DNA of 35,079 bases from a bacterium. GTDB lineage: Bacteria > Electryoneota > B3-LCP. Both the position numbers and the translations under genes were made by a program. This document shows positions 10,513-20,427 of this stretch, one piece after another. Numbering within the stretch: position 1 is the first letter of the stretch; every line of letters begins with the position of its first letter. The notes below the pieces were generated by a model. That model was not told the origin of the DNA, did no database searches, and saw only the letters and a list, made by a program, of their open reading frames with translations. Location of the stretch: the NCBI GenBank assembly GCA_018812585.1, contig JAHJDJ010000162.1, positions 1 to 35,079 on the forward strand, in the 5' to 3' direction.

Positions 10513-12054
10513 TCAAAATGACATATTTGCCACGTAAATATCCTGAAAATTAGAGTGGTCGCCCAAATTGACGACCTTAACTTTTCCCGGCAGATCCGCC
10601 GCACGCCTCACGAAATGGCTGTTGCCCAGGCAGAGTAGCGCCCCGCGCCCCGCGGCATTATCCATGAAAGTGATCTTTTCTATTGGTATGTCGGGGATCA
10701 AACCGACTGCAACCGCAGACTTGGGGGTCACCCGATTCCCGAAAGAGCCAGTGACGATAATCTCATCTAATTGTGCTGGATCTAACCCTGCCTGCTCGCA
10801 TAGTATTTCTATTCCAGCGGCAATCGCAGCCTTTGCCAGTTGAAATTTGCGCACGTCATCCTGAGTCAGATACAGATCCTGGCGGCTTTGCGGAATCGGT
10901 GTCCAGCGGCGGATATTTTCATGATCTTGCCGGATCAAACCGGTCTTGTCGATGATTCCAGCCTTATGCAGATACGCAATAGTAGAAATATAACCCGATC
11001 CGCAATATCCCACCGGCTCACCCCCGCCAATCACAAAAGGATCACCCTCATCGGATATCCCTTCGATGGCTCCCTGTAAGGCTGGCATCCCTGCCGCCAT
11101 CCCCACACCTTCAAATGCCGGACCGGCTGCCGTTGAGGTCGCCAGGATGTCTCCGTTTGCCGTCAGGACAATTTCACCATTTGTGCCCAGATCTATCAGC
11201 AAACGATGTCCCTCGGGTAAATCCATATCCGCAGCGATAATGGCCGCAGTGGTATCACCGCCGATGAAGCCTGTCAAAACAGGAAAAAGATCGCATTTGG
11301 TTCTGGCAGACAATCCGATCCAGGCTGGATCCAACACGAGTTTCTTCCTGCCTTCCAGAGGCGACCGGAAGGGAGCGATTTCCAACCCTTCTCCGTCGCG
11401 CCCCAGGAGCAGATGCAGCATAGTCGTGTTGCCGGCAAGGCTTACCGTAGAGATAGAATCTACCGCGATCTGTGCCGTCGCAAGCAGCTTTTTAATGCCA
11501 TCAGTCAACCCCTGTCTGACGGAAGCGGTCAGAGCTTCTCGCTGTTCGGGCTTTCTCGCCAGAGTCAGCCGCGTCATCACGTCGCCGCCCTGATGCACCT
11601 GAGGATTCAAGACAGAGTACTGTTCTGTAATGATCCCTTGGGAAAAATCGGCCAGATAGAACGCGATGACCGTTGTCCCCAGATCAATCGCAATGCCAAA
11701 GCTCCTGCTGACCCTCCCCGCGAAATCAAAATCCCTGATATTCTTCTCGATGCGCCATTCCTGCAGCCGTGGAATGGAGATTTCACAATCGGATTGGATG
11801 TGCTGCAGGCAGGCGAGGCGGTAATCGGTATGCTCTCCTAAGAGTTCAGCTTCGCGCTTCTGTACGGGCGGTAACTCAGTTTCGAACAGTACCCGGCAGT
11901 GACCGCACTTTCCCTTCCCAGTACAATTTTGAGGAAAGAAAATCCCGGCTGAGGCCAGCGCTGATCGAAGATTCTGTCCTTTCTGGACTTTGATCTCACG
12001 GCCGTCGGGATTCAATAAAACTGTGTATTCTCTGTTTTCTCTCAGCTTAGTCAT
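10513..12054 (-). CDS. RACo-like reductive activator of corrinoid proteins (N-terminal [2Fe-2S] ferredoxin + ASKHA/DUF4445)
   Basis: 2Fe-2S motif NCTGKGKCGHC…RLACLQ; IAIDLGTTVIAFYLAD; LAGNTTMLHLLLG; GGDTTAAIIA; DLGTNGEIVL. Confidence 0.9.
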   Translation of the reverse strand: MTKLRENREYTVLLNPDGREIKVQKGQNLRSALASAGIFFPQNCTGKGKCGHCRVLFETELPPVQKREAELLGEHTDYRLACLQHIQSDCEISIPRLQEWRIEKNIRDFDFAGRVSRSFGIAIDLGTTVIAFYLADFSQGIITEQYSVLNPQVHQGGDVMTRLTLARKPEQREALTASVRQGLTDGIKKLLATAQIAVDSISTVSLAGNTTMLHLLLGRDGEGLEIAPFRSPLEGRKKLVLDPAWIGLSARTKCDLFPVLTGFIGGDTTAAIIAADMDLPEGHRLLIDLGTNGEIVLTANGDILATSTAAGPAFEGVGMAAGMPALQGAIEGISDEGDPFVIGGGEPVGYCGSGYISTIAYLHKAGIIDKTGLIRQDHENIRRWTPIPQSRQDLYLTQDDVRKFQLAKAAIAAGIEILCEQAGLDPAQLDEIIVTGSFGNRVTPKSAVAVGLIPDIPIEKITFMDNAAGRGALLCLGNSHFVRRAADLPGKVKVVNLGDHSNFQDIYVANMSF

Positions 12055-12066
12055 TCAAATTCGACA

Positions 12067-13026
12067 CTATCGCATCATTTTCTGCACCCGCTTAGGGTCT
12101 GCTTTCGCGGGCAGATCGCATCCCGCAGAAAGGATATAGGGCTCAGGTAAAACCTTGCGGCACTGGCTGATGGCCGCATCCAGATCACCGTTGGCAGTTG
12201 GCATGAACAGATTCGTCGGCACAAATCCCATCGCTATAGCCTGCTGCTCAGGCTTCCACATCGCCTCATGCCAATCTTCAAAGCTCAACAGATCCAGGTT
12301 CAGATCAGCCAGTTCAGTTCCCAGCATCCCGATTTCTCCACAAATGTGAAGACAGCGGAAATTATCTGCAGGGATTCGTGCGAGCAGCTTCTCCAGATAA
12401 GGCATAGCAAACCGTCTGAAGTAGTTTCTACCTATGAGTCCACCAGACGCAATGGGCGCGCCAATGAAAGGAATATAGTTATTAGATACAATATTATCAA
12501 TAAGATAGGATTGACACTGGGTAACCTTTTCCAATAGATCCACTATTCTCGCGGCACCAGTGATCATCAATTCCAGGAATCTCTCCGTGCCAATAGCCAT
12601 CGCCGCAAGGCTGAAAGGATCCTTCATGGAAACGAAAATAGGCATTTCAGCAGGCAGAGCCATACTACTTAAAGACGCCGCTTCGAGAAGTACGGGAATA
12701 CGGCCTTGTCTGGTGTAATCGAACGCCTTTATCTCAGATATCTTCAGTTGCATAGCGGGTTGAGGATTCGTATCGGGGAAATATTCCAGTAGAACACCCA
12801 GCGCTTCCGGTTCAACGGAAACATCGGAAAACACGATGATGAAGTCACTGTGATAGAGTCTTTGTGCGTACAAAAGTCCTTCGGCCAGTAAATCGCTGCG
12901 GCGGCAAACCTCTCCCAATGGCTGCTTTATCAGCACCGCCAGGTGGTCTGCTGCGATCATCGGCCCGCGCGCGCAGCGCTGACCCTGCAGTGCAGTAAAA
13001 AGTCTGTCGAAGGTTTCACGCCTCAA
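12067..13026 (-). CDS. Uroporphyrinogen decarboxylase-like corrinoid methyltransferase (second paralogue)
   Basis: LHICGEIGML…SAGCDLPAKADPKRVQ (H-x-C…C Zn-type ligands); UroD-family layout; 11-nt overlap with corrinoid protein gene. Confidence 0.82.
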   Translation of the reverse strand: MRRETFDRLFTALQGQRCARGPMIAADHLAVLIKQPLGEVCRRSDLLAEGLLYAQRLYHSDFIIVFSDVSVEPEALGVLLEYFPDTNPQPAMQLKISEIKAFDYTRQGRIPVLLEAASLSSMALPAEMPIFVSMKDPFSLAAMAIGTERFLELMITGAARIVDLLEKVTQCQSYLIDNIVSNNYIPFIGAPIASGGLIGRNYFRRFAMPYLEKLLARIPADNFRCLHICGEIGMLGTELADLNLDLLSFEDWHEAMWKPEQQAIAMGFVPTNLFMPTANGDLDAAISQCRKVLPEPYILSAGCDLPAKADPKRVQKMMR

Positions 13027-13666
13027 GAGAAAGTCCTAACAGTTGATGTGCGCCGATAACTGCGGCGCGAGCGTCACCGCCGTAGAAATGAGCGCCAATA
13101 GATTCTGCGAAATCGGTATCCACAGGCGCGCCGCCCACAATTACCTTCAGATCCGGTTTTTTCTGCAAGAGTTTGGCTGTAATCTCAAGCATACTGTCCA
13201 TCGTCGTGGTCATCAGCGTTGAAAGCGCTATGATTCTGGGATTTTCTCTATCGACAGCTTCTGAAAAACGATCCAAAGTCACGTTTTTACCCAGATCGAT
13301 CATGCGAAACCCTGCCGCTTCCAGCATCAACTTCACGATATTCTTGCCTATATCATGAAAATCACCGTCTATTACACCAATGGCGATAGTGCCCTTGTTG
13401 TTGATCGCTCCTTCAACCACGTGATCTTTTAAAATATCAAATCCGGCGTACATGGCACGCGAACAGACCAGCACCTCAGGAACAAAATACTCCTTAGCTG
13501 CAAACAGTTCGCCCACGCGATTCATGCCTGCGGCTAAGCCCTGTTCTATGGCCTGTTCAGGAGCCAGCCCTTCAGCTAAGACCTGTTGCGCCAATTGTTT
13601 CACGTCGTCAGCTTTCATGGCCACGACAGCGTCGGAAAGTTTTGTATAAAGTTCAGACATCTTCAA
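13016..13666 (-). CDS. Methyltransferase cognate corrinoid protein (B12-binding, MtbC/MtaC type)
   Basis: Helical cap domain, then DGDFHDIGKNIVKLMLEAAGF (DxHxxG cobalamin-binding motif) and GGAPVD segment. Confidence 0.93.
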   Translation of the reverse strand: MKMSELYTKLSDAVVAMKADDVKQLAQQVLAEGLAPEQAIEQGLAAGMNRVGELFAAKEYFVPEVLVCSRAMYAGFDILKDHVVEGAINNKGTIAIGVIDGDFHDIGKNIVKLMLEAAGFRMIDLGKNVTLDRFSEAVDRENPRIIALSTLMTTTMDSMLEITAKLLQKKPDLKVIVGGAPVDTDFAESIGAHFYGGDARAAVIGAHQLLGLSLEA

Positions 13667-13697
13667 GTGTTACGTTAGCTTGGTCTATTGATAGCAA

Positions 13698-14120
13698 TTA
13701 GCCTGATAAAAGAACCATGGCGATGATTGCGAAAACAATTCCTAATAACTTCTTCAATGTCACCGGCTCCGCAAGAAGAACGAAAGCCAGCACCGAAGCA
13801 ACCGCCACATACAATGAAGTCAACGGGATCACCGTCGATGCCTGACCACGCGATATGGCGATGTAAAAGTAAAGAAACCCTAACGCGCCTGCCAGCCCGG
13901 CAGCCAGCCCGACCCCATGCCACAAATCAAACTTGAATTTCAGCGGACCCGCCGCCAAACCACCCAACAGCGTGCAGATACCGAACAAAACCATTAACAT
14001 CTGCCACGGAACGCGGTCAGAACTGAGCTTGGTTAAAAAGCCCCAAAGTCCCCAGAAAAACAGTGCGAGGAGGGAGGGTCTGAGCCACCCTCCCCCATTT
14101 AGTAAGTCCATCATTTGCAT
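13698..14120 (-). CDS. Small EamA/DMT-family transporter
   Basis: 140 aa, hydrophobic with about 5 TM segments; …LTSLYVAVASVLAFVLLAEPVTLKKLLGIVFAIIAMVLL typical of the EamA C-terminus; TAATG overlap with upstream gene. Confidence 0.8.
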   Translation of the reverse strand: MQMMDLLNGGGWLRPSLLALFFWGLWGFLTKLSSDRVPWQMLMVLFGICTLLGGLAAGPLKFKFDLWHGVGLAAGLAGALGFLYFYIAISRGQASTVIPLTSLYVAVASVLAFVLLAEPVTLKKLLGIVFAIIAMVLLSG

Positions 14121-14917
14121 TATTTCCTGCAGATGAAACGGCCGCGGCCCATCTTGCCTTCGTGAGCTTTCTCGCCCATGAAAGCCATCTCACCGCCCAT
14201 CGCCTGGAACAGCTCCAGATTATCTCCAATGATTTTCAAAGCGTCGTAGGACAACTGATCTACCAGCATTTTGATATACAAATCGACATAGCCAGCATAC
14301 TCTTCAGTCAAATCAGTGCTTTCTAAGAGGGTCAAGCTATTATCCGCAAACAGCTTTTCATACCCCTTCTGATTTTCCATGTAGGGAAATTTCATAAATG
14401 AATTGATCCGCCTGGCTTCATCGTCAGACAATCCGGCAGCGCCCTCGATCCAATCAGTGAAGACCAGTAAACCACCCGGCTTCAACACTCGTGTGGCTTC
14501 AGAAATCAATCTTGCCTTATCATTGACATAACACCAAGCGTCTTCACCCCAGACAAAATCGAATGTATTGTCCACCCAGGGAATTTCTGTGACGTCGCCC
14601 AGTTTGAATTCGATTCTGTCAGCAAGACCCTCTTCCTGGGCACGCGCCTGAGCTTTGGCGTGCATCGTCTGTGTTCCATCCAGACCGCACATGCTGACAT
14701 TGAAATTCTTCACCAGAAAGCGGCATCCCGCGCCCAGAGCGCTGCAGAGATCCAATCCCCTCCAGCCGGGCTGAATTCCGGCATTCTGAGCCAGCATCAT
14801 CGACGATTTGAACCCACCGACGTGAATCTGCTCGCCCATGATCAGCTCCCAGAGCACACCCTCGGGACCGTCGTAAACTTCATTTACATTCTTAAGAGAG
14901 ATGTCCAACCGTTCCAT
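14120..14917 (-). CDS. Class I SAM-dependent methyltransferase (sarcosine/dimethylglycine N-methyltransferase-like)
   Basis: GLDLCSALGAGCRFL (motif I), EDAWCYVNDKARLISEATRVLKPGGLLVFTDW; start placed at ATG 14917 behind GGAGG. Confidence 0.85.
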   Translation of the reverse strand: MERLDISLKNVNEVYDGPEGVLWELIMGEQIHVGGFKSSMMLAQNAGIQPGWRGLDLCSALGAGCRFLVKNFNVSMCGLDGTQTMHAKAQARAQEEGLADRIEFKLGDVTEIPWVDNTFDFVWGEDAWCYVNDKARLISEATRVLKPGGLLVFTDWIEGAAGLSDDEARRINSFMKFPYMENQKGYEKLFADNSLTLLESTDLTEEYAGYVDLYIKMLVDQLSYDALKIIGDNLELFQAMGGEMAFMGEKAHEGKMGRGRFICRK

Positions 14918-15156
14918 TTTTTCCTCCATTGTGGTTAATTTTGCGACTTTACGGGTTGGTTTGCGTCGTCTCGACACGGTTGGAATGCAGGGGGGCAATG
15001 GAGGAATGAGCCTTTTAAATTACCTGGCGGCCTCCTTCCCCGGCGATCCCACCGGCTGACTTTTCTGCATCCGCGATCTGCAGATGTCAGGATAATCTCA
15101 AAGGCATAACATCGTCTAGTCTCCTGCTTGGATTAAGTTATTTCTTGATAATATAC

Positions 15157-15198
15157 AAAAAAAAAGCGGTAAATGCAAGAAGTAGATGCAAATACCGC
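15157..15198 (-). terminator. Intrinsic terminator downstream of typA
   Basis: Minus strand GCGGTA TT TGCA…TGCA TT TACCGC followed by T9. Confidence 0.75.
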
Positions 15199-15230
15199 AT
15201 TTATTAGTTGTTATCCGGCAATTAGTGAGT

Positions 15231-17066
15231 TTACAGCTTCGCCACTCCCCGTTTCTGCCGCTTGGCGTCATCTTCGCTTAAGTAATGCTTGCGCAGGCGG
15301 ATTGATTTAGGCGTAACTTCCACAAATTCATCATCTTCGATAAACTCCAGAGCCATCTCCAGCGACATGATCCGCGCGGGATGAATATGATAAGCCTCAT
15401 CCGACCCGGAAGCACGCATATTGCTGAGCTTCTTTTCCTTGGTCGCATTGACCCAGATGTCCTTGTCCCGCGAATATTCTCCCACAACCTGTCCGGTATA
15501 AACGTCATCACCTGGCGAGATAAACAACACCCCGCGTTCCTGCAGATTGGCCAGCGCATAAGCGGTCGCCATACCCATTCTATCTGCAATCAGCACACCC
15601 GTGACTTTGCGGTGGAATTCACCTAAATGCGGCTTCCAGCCGAGAAATACATTGTTTACCACTGCTGTTCCGCGTGAATCGACGATCAGGGCCAGGCGCA
15701 GACCAATTAATCCGCGCATGGGGATTTCATACTCGAGCCGCACCCATCCTGATTGATGGTTGACCATCTTCAGCATCTTTGCTTTGCGCGGTCCTAACAT
15801 CTGTGAAACAGTGCCCAAATAGGCTTCCGGACAGTCGATCGTCAAGTGCTCAAAAGGTTCCAGTAATTGACCATTTTCACGGCGAGTTCTTACCGTAGGT
15901 TTTCCGATTTCCAGCTCAAACCCCTCACGGCGCATGGTTTCAATCAGAATGGCCATCTGCAGTTCGCCCCGCCCCACTATCTTGTAAGAATTGGCGCTGT
16001 CCGTCGCCTCTACCTGCAAAGAAGGGTTCCCCTGTATCTCCTTGAAAAGACGATCCTTAAGTTGGCGGCTGGTCAGTAAAGTCCCTTCACGTCCGGCAAC
16101 TGGCGACGTATTGATCGAAAATACCATCTCCAAGGATGGCTCATCGATGCGCAAACCGGGCAGGGGGCGCGGGTCTTCGGGATCTGTCAAAGTTCCCCCC
16201 AGTTTCATCCCCTCAATACCGGCAATAGCAATGATATCTCCCTGCACTGCTTTCGTAATCGACTCTCGCTTTAATCCGGAAAAACCGTACAGTTTAGTGA
16301 TCTTTGCTTTTTCGCCTAACGTCTCGCCATCACTGTCGGCCATCAGCACGATCTGTCCCGTGTGCAATTCGCCATTGGTAATTCGTCCGATACCAATTCG
16401 TCCTAAATAATCGCTGTAATCCAATGACGTAATCTGCAATTGCAGAGGGTGTCCTTCCTCGTAGGATGGCGGTGGCACTCTCTCTATAATCAAATCGAAT
16501 AGCGGCCGCAAATCTTTCCCTGGGACGTTATAATCCAAGGTAGCAGTGCCATTTTTCGCTACGGTGAAAACCGTTGGAAAGTTGCACTGCTCCTCTGTGG
16601 CGTCCAGATCCAGAAAGAGTTCCAACACTTCATCTAAGACCTCTTCAATGCGAGCGTCCGGCCGGTCGATCTTGTTAATGACCACAATGGGCGATAATCC
16701 ATTTTCCAGAGCATTGGATAAAACGTAACGCGTCTGCGGTAACGGCCCCTCTGAGGCATCCACCAGCAGCAGACAGCCATCTACCATCTTCAGAATACGC
16801 TGCACTTCCCCGCCGAAATCAGCATGTCCCGGCGTATCGACGATATTGACCGTTGTGCCGTGGTAGGGAATGGCGGTATTCTTCGCCATGATCGTGATGC
16901 CTTTTTCGCGCTCAAGATCCATCGAATCCAGCGCTCGCTCAGCTATTTTTTCACGGATTCCGAAAATACCGGATTGATGCAGCATACCGTCGACCAAGGT
17001 CGTTTTGCCGTGGTCGACATGCGCGATGATTGCCACGTTGCGAAGGTTCTCTCTTATCTTTATCAA
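15231..17066 (-). CDS. typA: Translational GTPase TypA/BipA
   Basis: [63 protein letters not shown]; BipA C-terminal region. Confidence 0.97.
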   Translation of the reverse strand: MIKIRENLRNVAIIAHVDHGKTTLVDGMLHQSGIFGIREKIAERALDSMDLEREKGITIMAKNTAIPYHGTTVNIVDTPGHADFGGEVQRILKMVDGCLLLVDASEGPLPQTRYVLSNALENGLSPIVVINKIDRPDARIEEVLDEVLELFLDLDATEEQCNFPTVFTVAKNGTATLDYNVPGKDLRPLFDLIIERVPPPSYEEGHPLQLQITSLDYSDYLGRIGIGRITNGELHTGQIVLMADSDGETLGEKAKITKLYGFSGLKRESITKAVQGDIIAIAGIEGMKLGGTLTDPEDPRPLPGLRIDEPSLEMVFSINTSPVAGREGTLLTSRQLKDRLFKEIQGNPSLQVEATDSANSYKIVGRGELQMAILIETMRREGFELEIGKPTVRTRRENGQLLEPFEHLTIDCPEAYLGTVSQMLGPRKAKMLKMVNHQSGWVRLEYEIPMRGLIGLRLALIVDSRGTAVVNNVFLGWKPHLGEFHRKVTGVLIADRMGMATAYALANLQERGVLFISPGDDVYTGQVVGEYSRDKDIWVNATKEKKLSNMRASGSDEAYHIHPARIMSLEMALEFIEDDEFVEVTPKSIRLRKHYLSEDDAKRQKRGVAKL

Positions 17067-17117
17067 TTAAATCTCCATGTCCCGAAGTTATTGCGAGTAT
17101 AATACCATAAATAACAA

Positions 17118-17786
17118 CTATTTGGGTATCTTTTCATCCCACCTGCACTGATCCCAAAGGAAGCAGTCCCGGCATCTGGGTTTGCGTGCTTGACAGATTG
17201 TACGTCCAAATTGCAGTAGATTCATGTGCAGCGAATGCCCTTTTCCCGTTGGAACATGCGGTCGAAGCTGCCAGAATGTTTTTTCTGCGGTGGTGTTCCA
17301 ATCCACCCAGGCTAACCGCCTCGCAATGCGATGCACGTGCGTATCGACCGGACAAAGATCACGGCCTAAAGTTATCATCAAAACCACGGTTACCGTCTTA
17401 ATTCCGATACCCTTTTGTGCGGTCATAAGTTCAATGGCGGCATCGTTGTTATAATTCTTCAACTGGCGCAAAGATAGTTCGCCAAATTCTTGCTTGATCC
17501 AGCGCAGGATCGCCTGAATGCGTTCAGACTTCTGCTGCGACAAACCAGCGATCCGAATCGCATCTTCCAGTTTCTCGGTCGGAGCGTTCATCACCTCTTC
17601 CCAGGAAGGATAAATCTCCAGCATTCTGTTGTAAGCCCTATCGCGCAAGTTATCGTTGGTGTTCTGTGACAAGACTGTTAAAATCAGATTATCAAGTGCA
17701 TCAGATGGGCCCGGCCACTGCTTTTCACCCTGATTCTTTTCCAGAAGCTGCAATGCTTCTAATATTCTTACTGATAGATTATTCAT
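17118..17786 (-). CDS. nth: Endonuclease III-family DNA glycosylase
   Basis: HhH …QKGIGIKTVTVVLM…CPVDTHVHRIARRL plus C-terminal FeS loop CQARKPRCRDCFLWDQC. Confidence 0.88.
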   Translation of the reverse strand: MNNLSVRILEALQLLEKNQGEKQWPGPSDALDNLILTVLSQNTNDNLRDRAYNRMLEIYPSWEEVMNAPTEKLEDAIRIAGLSQQKSERIQAILRWIKQEFGELSLRQLKNYNNDAAIELMTAQKGIGIKTVTVVLMITLGRDLCPVDTHVHRIARRLAWVDWNTTAEKTFWQLRPHVPTGKGHSLHMNLLQFGRTICQARKPRCRDCFLWDQCRWDEKIPK

Positions 17787-17801
17787 CGGATATATCGTGT
17801 A

Positions 17802-18434
17802 TTATCGTTCGAAATCTGGCTGCACCACCAGCAGAGATATCGAACGCGAAACCTCATGTATCCTGATCTCTGCGTCTGATTCGTCCCTTAACGCCTCCGC
17901 ATCCTTACTTACACTGCTCCCCTTAAAAAAACAGATGCTTCCTCCCGTTCTAAGGAAAGGCCTTAAATAGTTGAAAAGTTTCACGGTCTGCCCCACCCCC
18001 CTCGAGGTAATCATATCAAACTGACCAACCCAGGATGGCATCTTGAATTCTGCGCCGATCCGGTCGTGGATGACTGTCACATTTTGCAGAGATAACTCAT
18101 CGACCACCCGGCGAAGAAACGCGGCTTTCATGCGTCGCGCTTCAATCAGCGTCATATTCAGATCCGGCCGTGCGAACTTTAAGGGAAACGCAGGGATTCC
18201 CGCTCCACTGCCAATGTCTAAGACCCTTGATCCGACCTCTAATTCCTCATGCTGCAATAGAGTTATCGACTCGTTAATTAAGTTTACCAACAAGTTGTCA
18301 ACATCACCTGTTGATACCAGGTTAGTTATTGAATTCCAATAACTTAAAGTCTCAGCATACGCACAACATTGCGCCTCAAGCGCAGACTTATCAACATCTC
18401 GTAGGTCTAATATTTTGTGCGTATTAAGGCTCAT
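17802..18434 (-). CDS. rsmG: 16S rRNA (guanine527-N7)-methyltransferase RsmG
   Basis: SYWNSITNLVS…VLDIGSGAGIPAFPLKFARPDLNMTLIEARRMKAAFL; adjacent to mnmG. Confidence 0.93.
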   Translation of the reverse strand: MSLNTHKILDLRDVDKSALEAQCCAYAETLSYWNSITNLVSTGDVDNLLVNLINESITLLQHEELEVGSRVLDIGSGAGIPAFPLKFARPDLNMTLIEARRMKAAFLRRVVDELSLQNVTVIHDRIGAEFKMPSWVGQFDMITSRGVGQTVKLFNYLRPFLRTGGSICFFKGSSVSKDAEALRDESDAEIRIHEVSRSISLLVVQPDFER

Positions 18435-18449
18435 TCGCTGCTTGTAAAG

Positions 18450-18458
18450 TTATCCACA
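18450..18458 (+). promoter_or_regulatory. Perfect consensus DnaA box (TTATCCACA)
   Basis: Exact match in the rsmG-mnmG intergenic region, next to AT-rich sequence. Confidence 0.6.
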
Positions 18459-18510
18459 CTTCTCTATTTATAAATTGCCTGAAATCGTTACTATTTGAGT
18501 GCAATTTCCA

Positions 18511-20361
18511 TTACGATCGTTGGTAGTTTTGCCTGAGAACGACCATCAGCACTGAAATATCTGCGGGACGAACTCCAGGCAGACGGGAAGCCTGTCCTAA
18601 CGTAGAGGGTTGTGTCCCTTGCAAGGCGTGCCTTGCTTCAGCAGATAAAGCGTTGATAGAGGTATAATTAAAGTTCGACTGGAGTTTTTGGTTTTCCATT
18701 TTACGAAAAGCGTCTACCTGAGCTCTCTGGCGGACCAAGTATCCTTCGTATTTTATCTCAAGCTCAGCTTGGCGCGCAGCCTCAGAATGCAATCTAATCA
18801 GGTCAACGGTGCGATCAGGAAGAGACTGATCACGCATTAAGCTCTGCAGCGTAATTTCAGGCCGCTTCAAAAAAACAGCGATCGGCTGTGTCGTATCAAA
18901 GAGCTTGATCCGAGTCGATTTAAGCTCGATAAAAACGATCTTCGCAGTATTTTTAACGTCTGCTATCGCTGCCAGGTTTGCTTTGCTCTTAAGTCCGATA
19001 TCCTTCGCTATTTCATAGAGTCTGAGGTGAGCGTTATCCTGACGCAGCAGCAACCTGAACTCCGCTCTGGAGGTAAACATCCGATAAGGCTCTACGGGCA
19101 CTTTGGTGATTAAATCATCAATCAGTACCCCCGCGTAAGCCTGATCTCTGCCTAAAATAATGGGGTCTTTCTGCGTCAAAGACCTGACGGCATTAATCCC
19201 GGCAATCAATCCCTGCGCTGCAGCTTCTTCATAACCGGAGGTCCCATTGACCTGACCTGCCAGATATAAATGCCGAACCAGCTTCGTTTCCAAGGAATTT
19301 TTTAGCTGATTTGCCTGAAAGGCATCGTATTCCACGGCATACCCGGGACGATTAACCTTAACCCTTTCCAAGCCGGGCACCGTTTTTAGTGCAGCCTCCT
19401 GAATATCCTCCGGCATAGACGTGGAAAAACCATTGATATAATACTCGTCTGTCTCCAATCCTTCTGGTTCTAAAAACAACTGATGTCGCTCTTTGTCTGC
19501 GAATCTGACGATCTTATCCTCGATAGATGGGCAATATCTGGGGCCTGTTCCGCCAATTCGCCCTGAATATAGAGGTGATCGGTCTAAACCAGAAGAGAGT
19601 AACTTATGCGTGGCATCGTTCGTATAAGCTAAAAAACAGGGCTTCTGAGGCGACTGCTCACTTGGATGATTCTGCGAGAACCAGATCGGTTCAGGATCGC
19701 TGTCCTGCTGATCTAACTTAGAAAAATCTATCGTTTTACCATCTAAGCGCGGCGGTGTGCCCGTCTTTAAACGTATTTTTTGCAGGCCCAATCTTGATAA
19801 GCTGTCTGAAAGACCTACCGCAGGTGCTTCAAATATCCTTCCTGCTGCAGTTGACCATTCACCAATATGGATAACCGCATTCCAGAACGTGCCACCACAC
19901 AACACGGTTCTCTGTCCTGCGATTTCCACCCCATTTTTATGCACAACTCCTACACAAGTAGATCCATTTATGATGAGATCGACTACTTCGCCTTCGCAAA
20001 CCTCAAGATTCTCGGTCTCCCGAATCAATGCCACCATTTCCTCACTGTATCTCAAGCGATCACACTGCACGCGAGGCGACCAAACCGCCGGTCCTTTGGA
20101 TCGATTCAGCATACGGCACTGTATCGAAGAGCGATCGGTAATCACCCCCATAATACCGCCTAATGCATCAATTTCGCGCACGAGATGCCCTTTTGCCAAC
20201 CCTCCAATCGCTGGATTACACGACATCGCGGCAAGCTTCTTAGCATCCTGAGTGATTAGAACAGTCCGGCAACCCAACCTAGCTGCTGCCGAAGCCGCTT
20301 CACACCCGGCATGCCCGCCGCCGACCACAATAACATCAAATTTACGAGACTGCTCGTTCAT
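18511..20361 (-). CDS. mnmG: tRNA uridine-5-carboxymethylaminomethyl(34) synthesis enzyme MnmG
   Basis: [69 protein letters not shown]. Confidence 0.97.
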   Translation of the reverse strand: MNEQSRKFDVIVVGGGHAGCEAASAAARLGCRTVLITQDAKKLAAMSCNPAIGGLAKGHLVREIDALGGIMGVITDRSSIQCRMLNRSKGPAVWSPRVQCDRLRYSEEMVALIRETENLEVCEGEVVDLIINGSTCVGVVHKNGVEIAGQRTVLCGGTFWNAVIHIGEWSTAAGRIFEAPAVGLSDSLSRLGLQKIRLKTGTPPRLDGKTIDFSKLDQQDSDPEPIWFSQNHPSEQSPQKPCFLAYTNDATHKLLSSGLDRSPLYSGRIGGTGPRYCPSIEDKIVRFADKERHQLFLEPEGLETDEYYINGFSTSMPEDIQEAALKTVPGLERVKVNRPGYAVEYDAFQANQLKNSLETKLVRHLYLAGQVNGTSGYEEAAAQGLIAGINAVRSLTQKDPIILGRDQAYAGVLIDDLITKVPVEPYRMFTSRAEFRLLLRQDNAHLRLYEIAKDIGLKSKANLAAIADVKNTAKIVFIELKSTRIKLFDTTQPIAVFLKRPEITLQSLMRDQSLPDRTVDLIRLHSEAARQAELEIKYEGYLVRQRAQVDAFRKMENQKLQSNFNYTSINALSAEARHALQGTQPSTLGQASRLPGVRPADISVLMVVLRQNYQRS

Positions 20362-20390
20362 TCACCCCTCAAGTCCAAATCCACTTCAAT

Positions 20391-20406
20391 TGTTTCACGT
20401 GAAACA
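20391..20406. promoter_or_regulatory. parS centromere site 1
   Basis: Perfect 16-bp palindrome TGTTTCACGTGAAACA, matching the ParB-Spo0J family consensus. Confidence 0.93.
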
Positions 20407-20427
20407 AAATCGTTCTATTCCTTAAAA

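Noticed and set aside
10505-12054. Long antisense ORFs (e.g. 11066-11593 +, 11413-11841 +) opposite the RACo-like gene
   Set aside because: Mirror-frame ORFs opposite a confidently identified coding sequence; composition (Ser/Pro/Arg-rich) is typical of spurious antisense translation.
15100-15135. CAGGAGAC on the minus strand resembling the B12-box of cobalamin riboswitches
   Set aside because: Flanking box positions do not match and the other conserved core segments were not found; too short a similarity.
13410-17345. Additional CACGTG cores as further parS sites (e.g. near 13418 and 17335)
   Set aside because: Flanks do not match TGTTTCACGTGAAACA; they lie within coding sequence.
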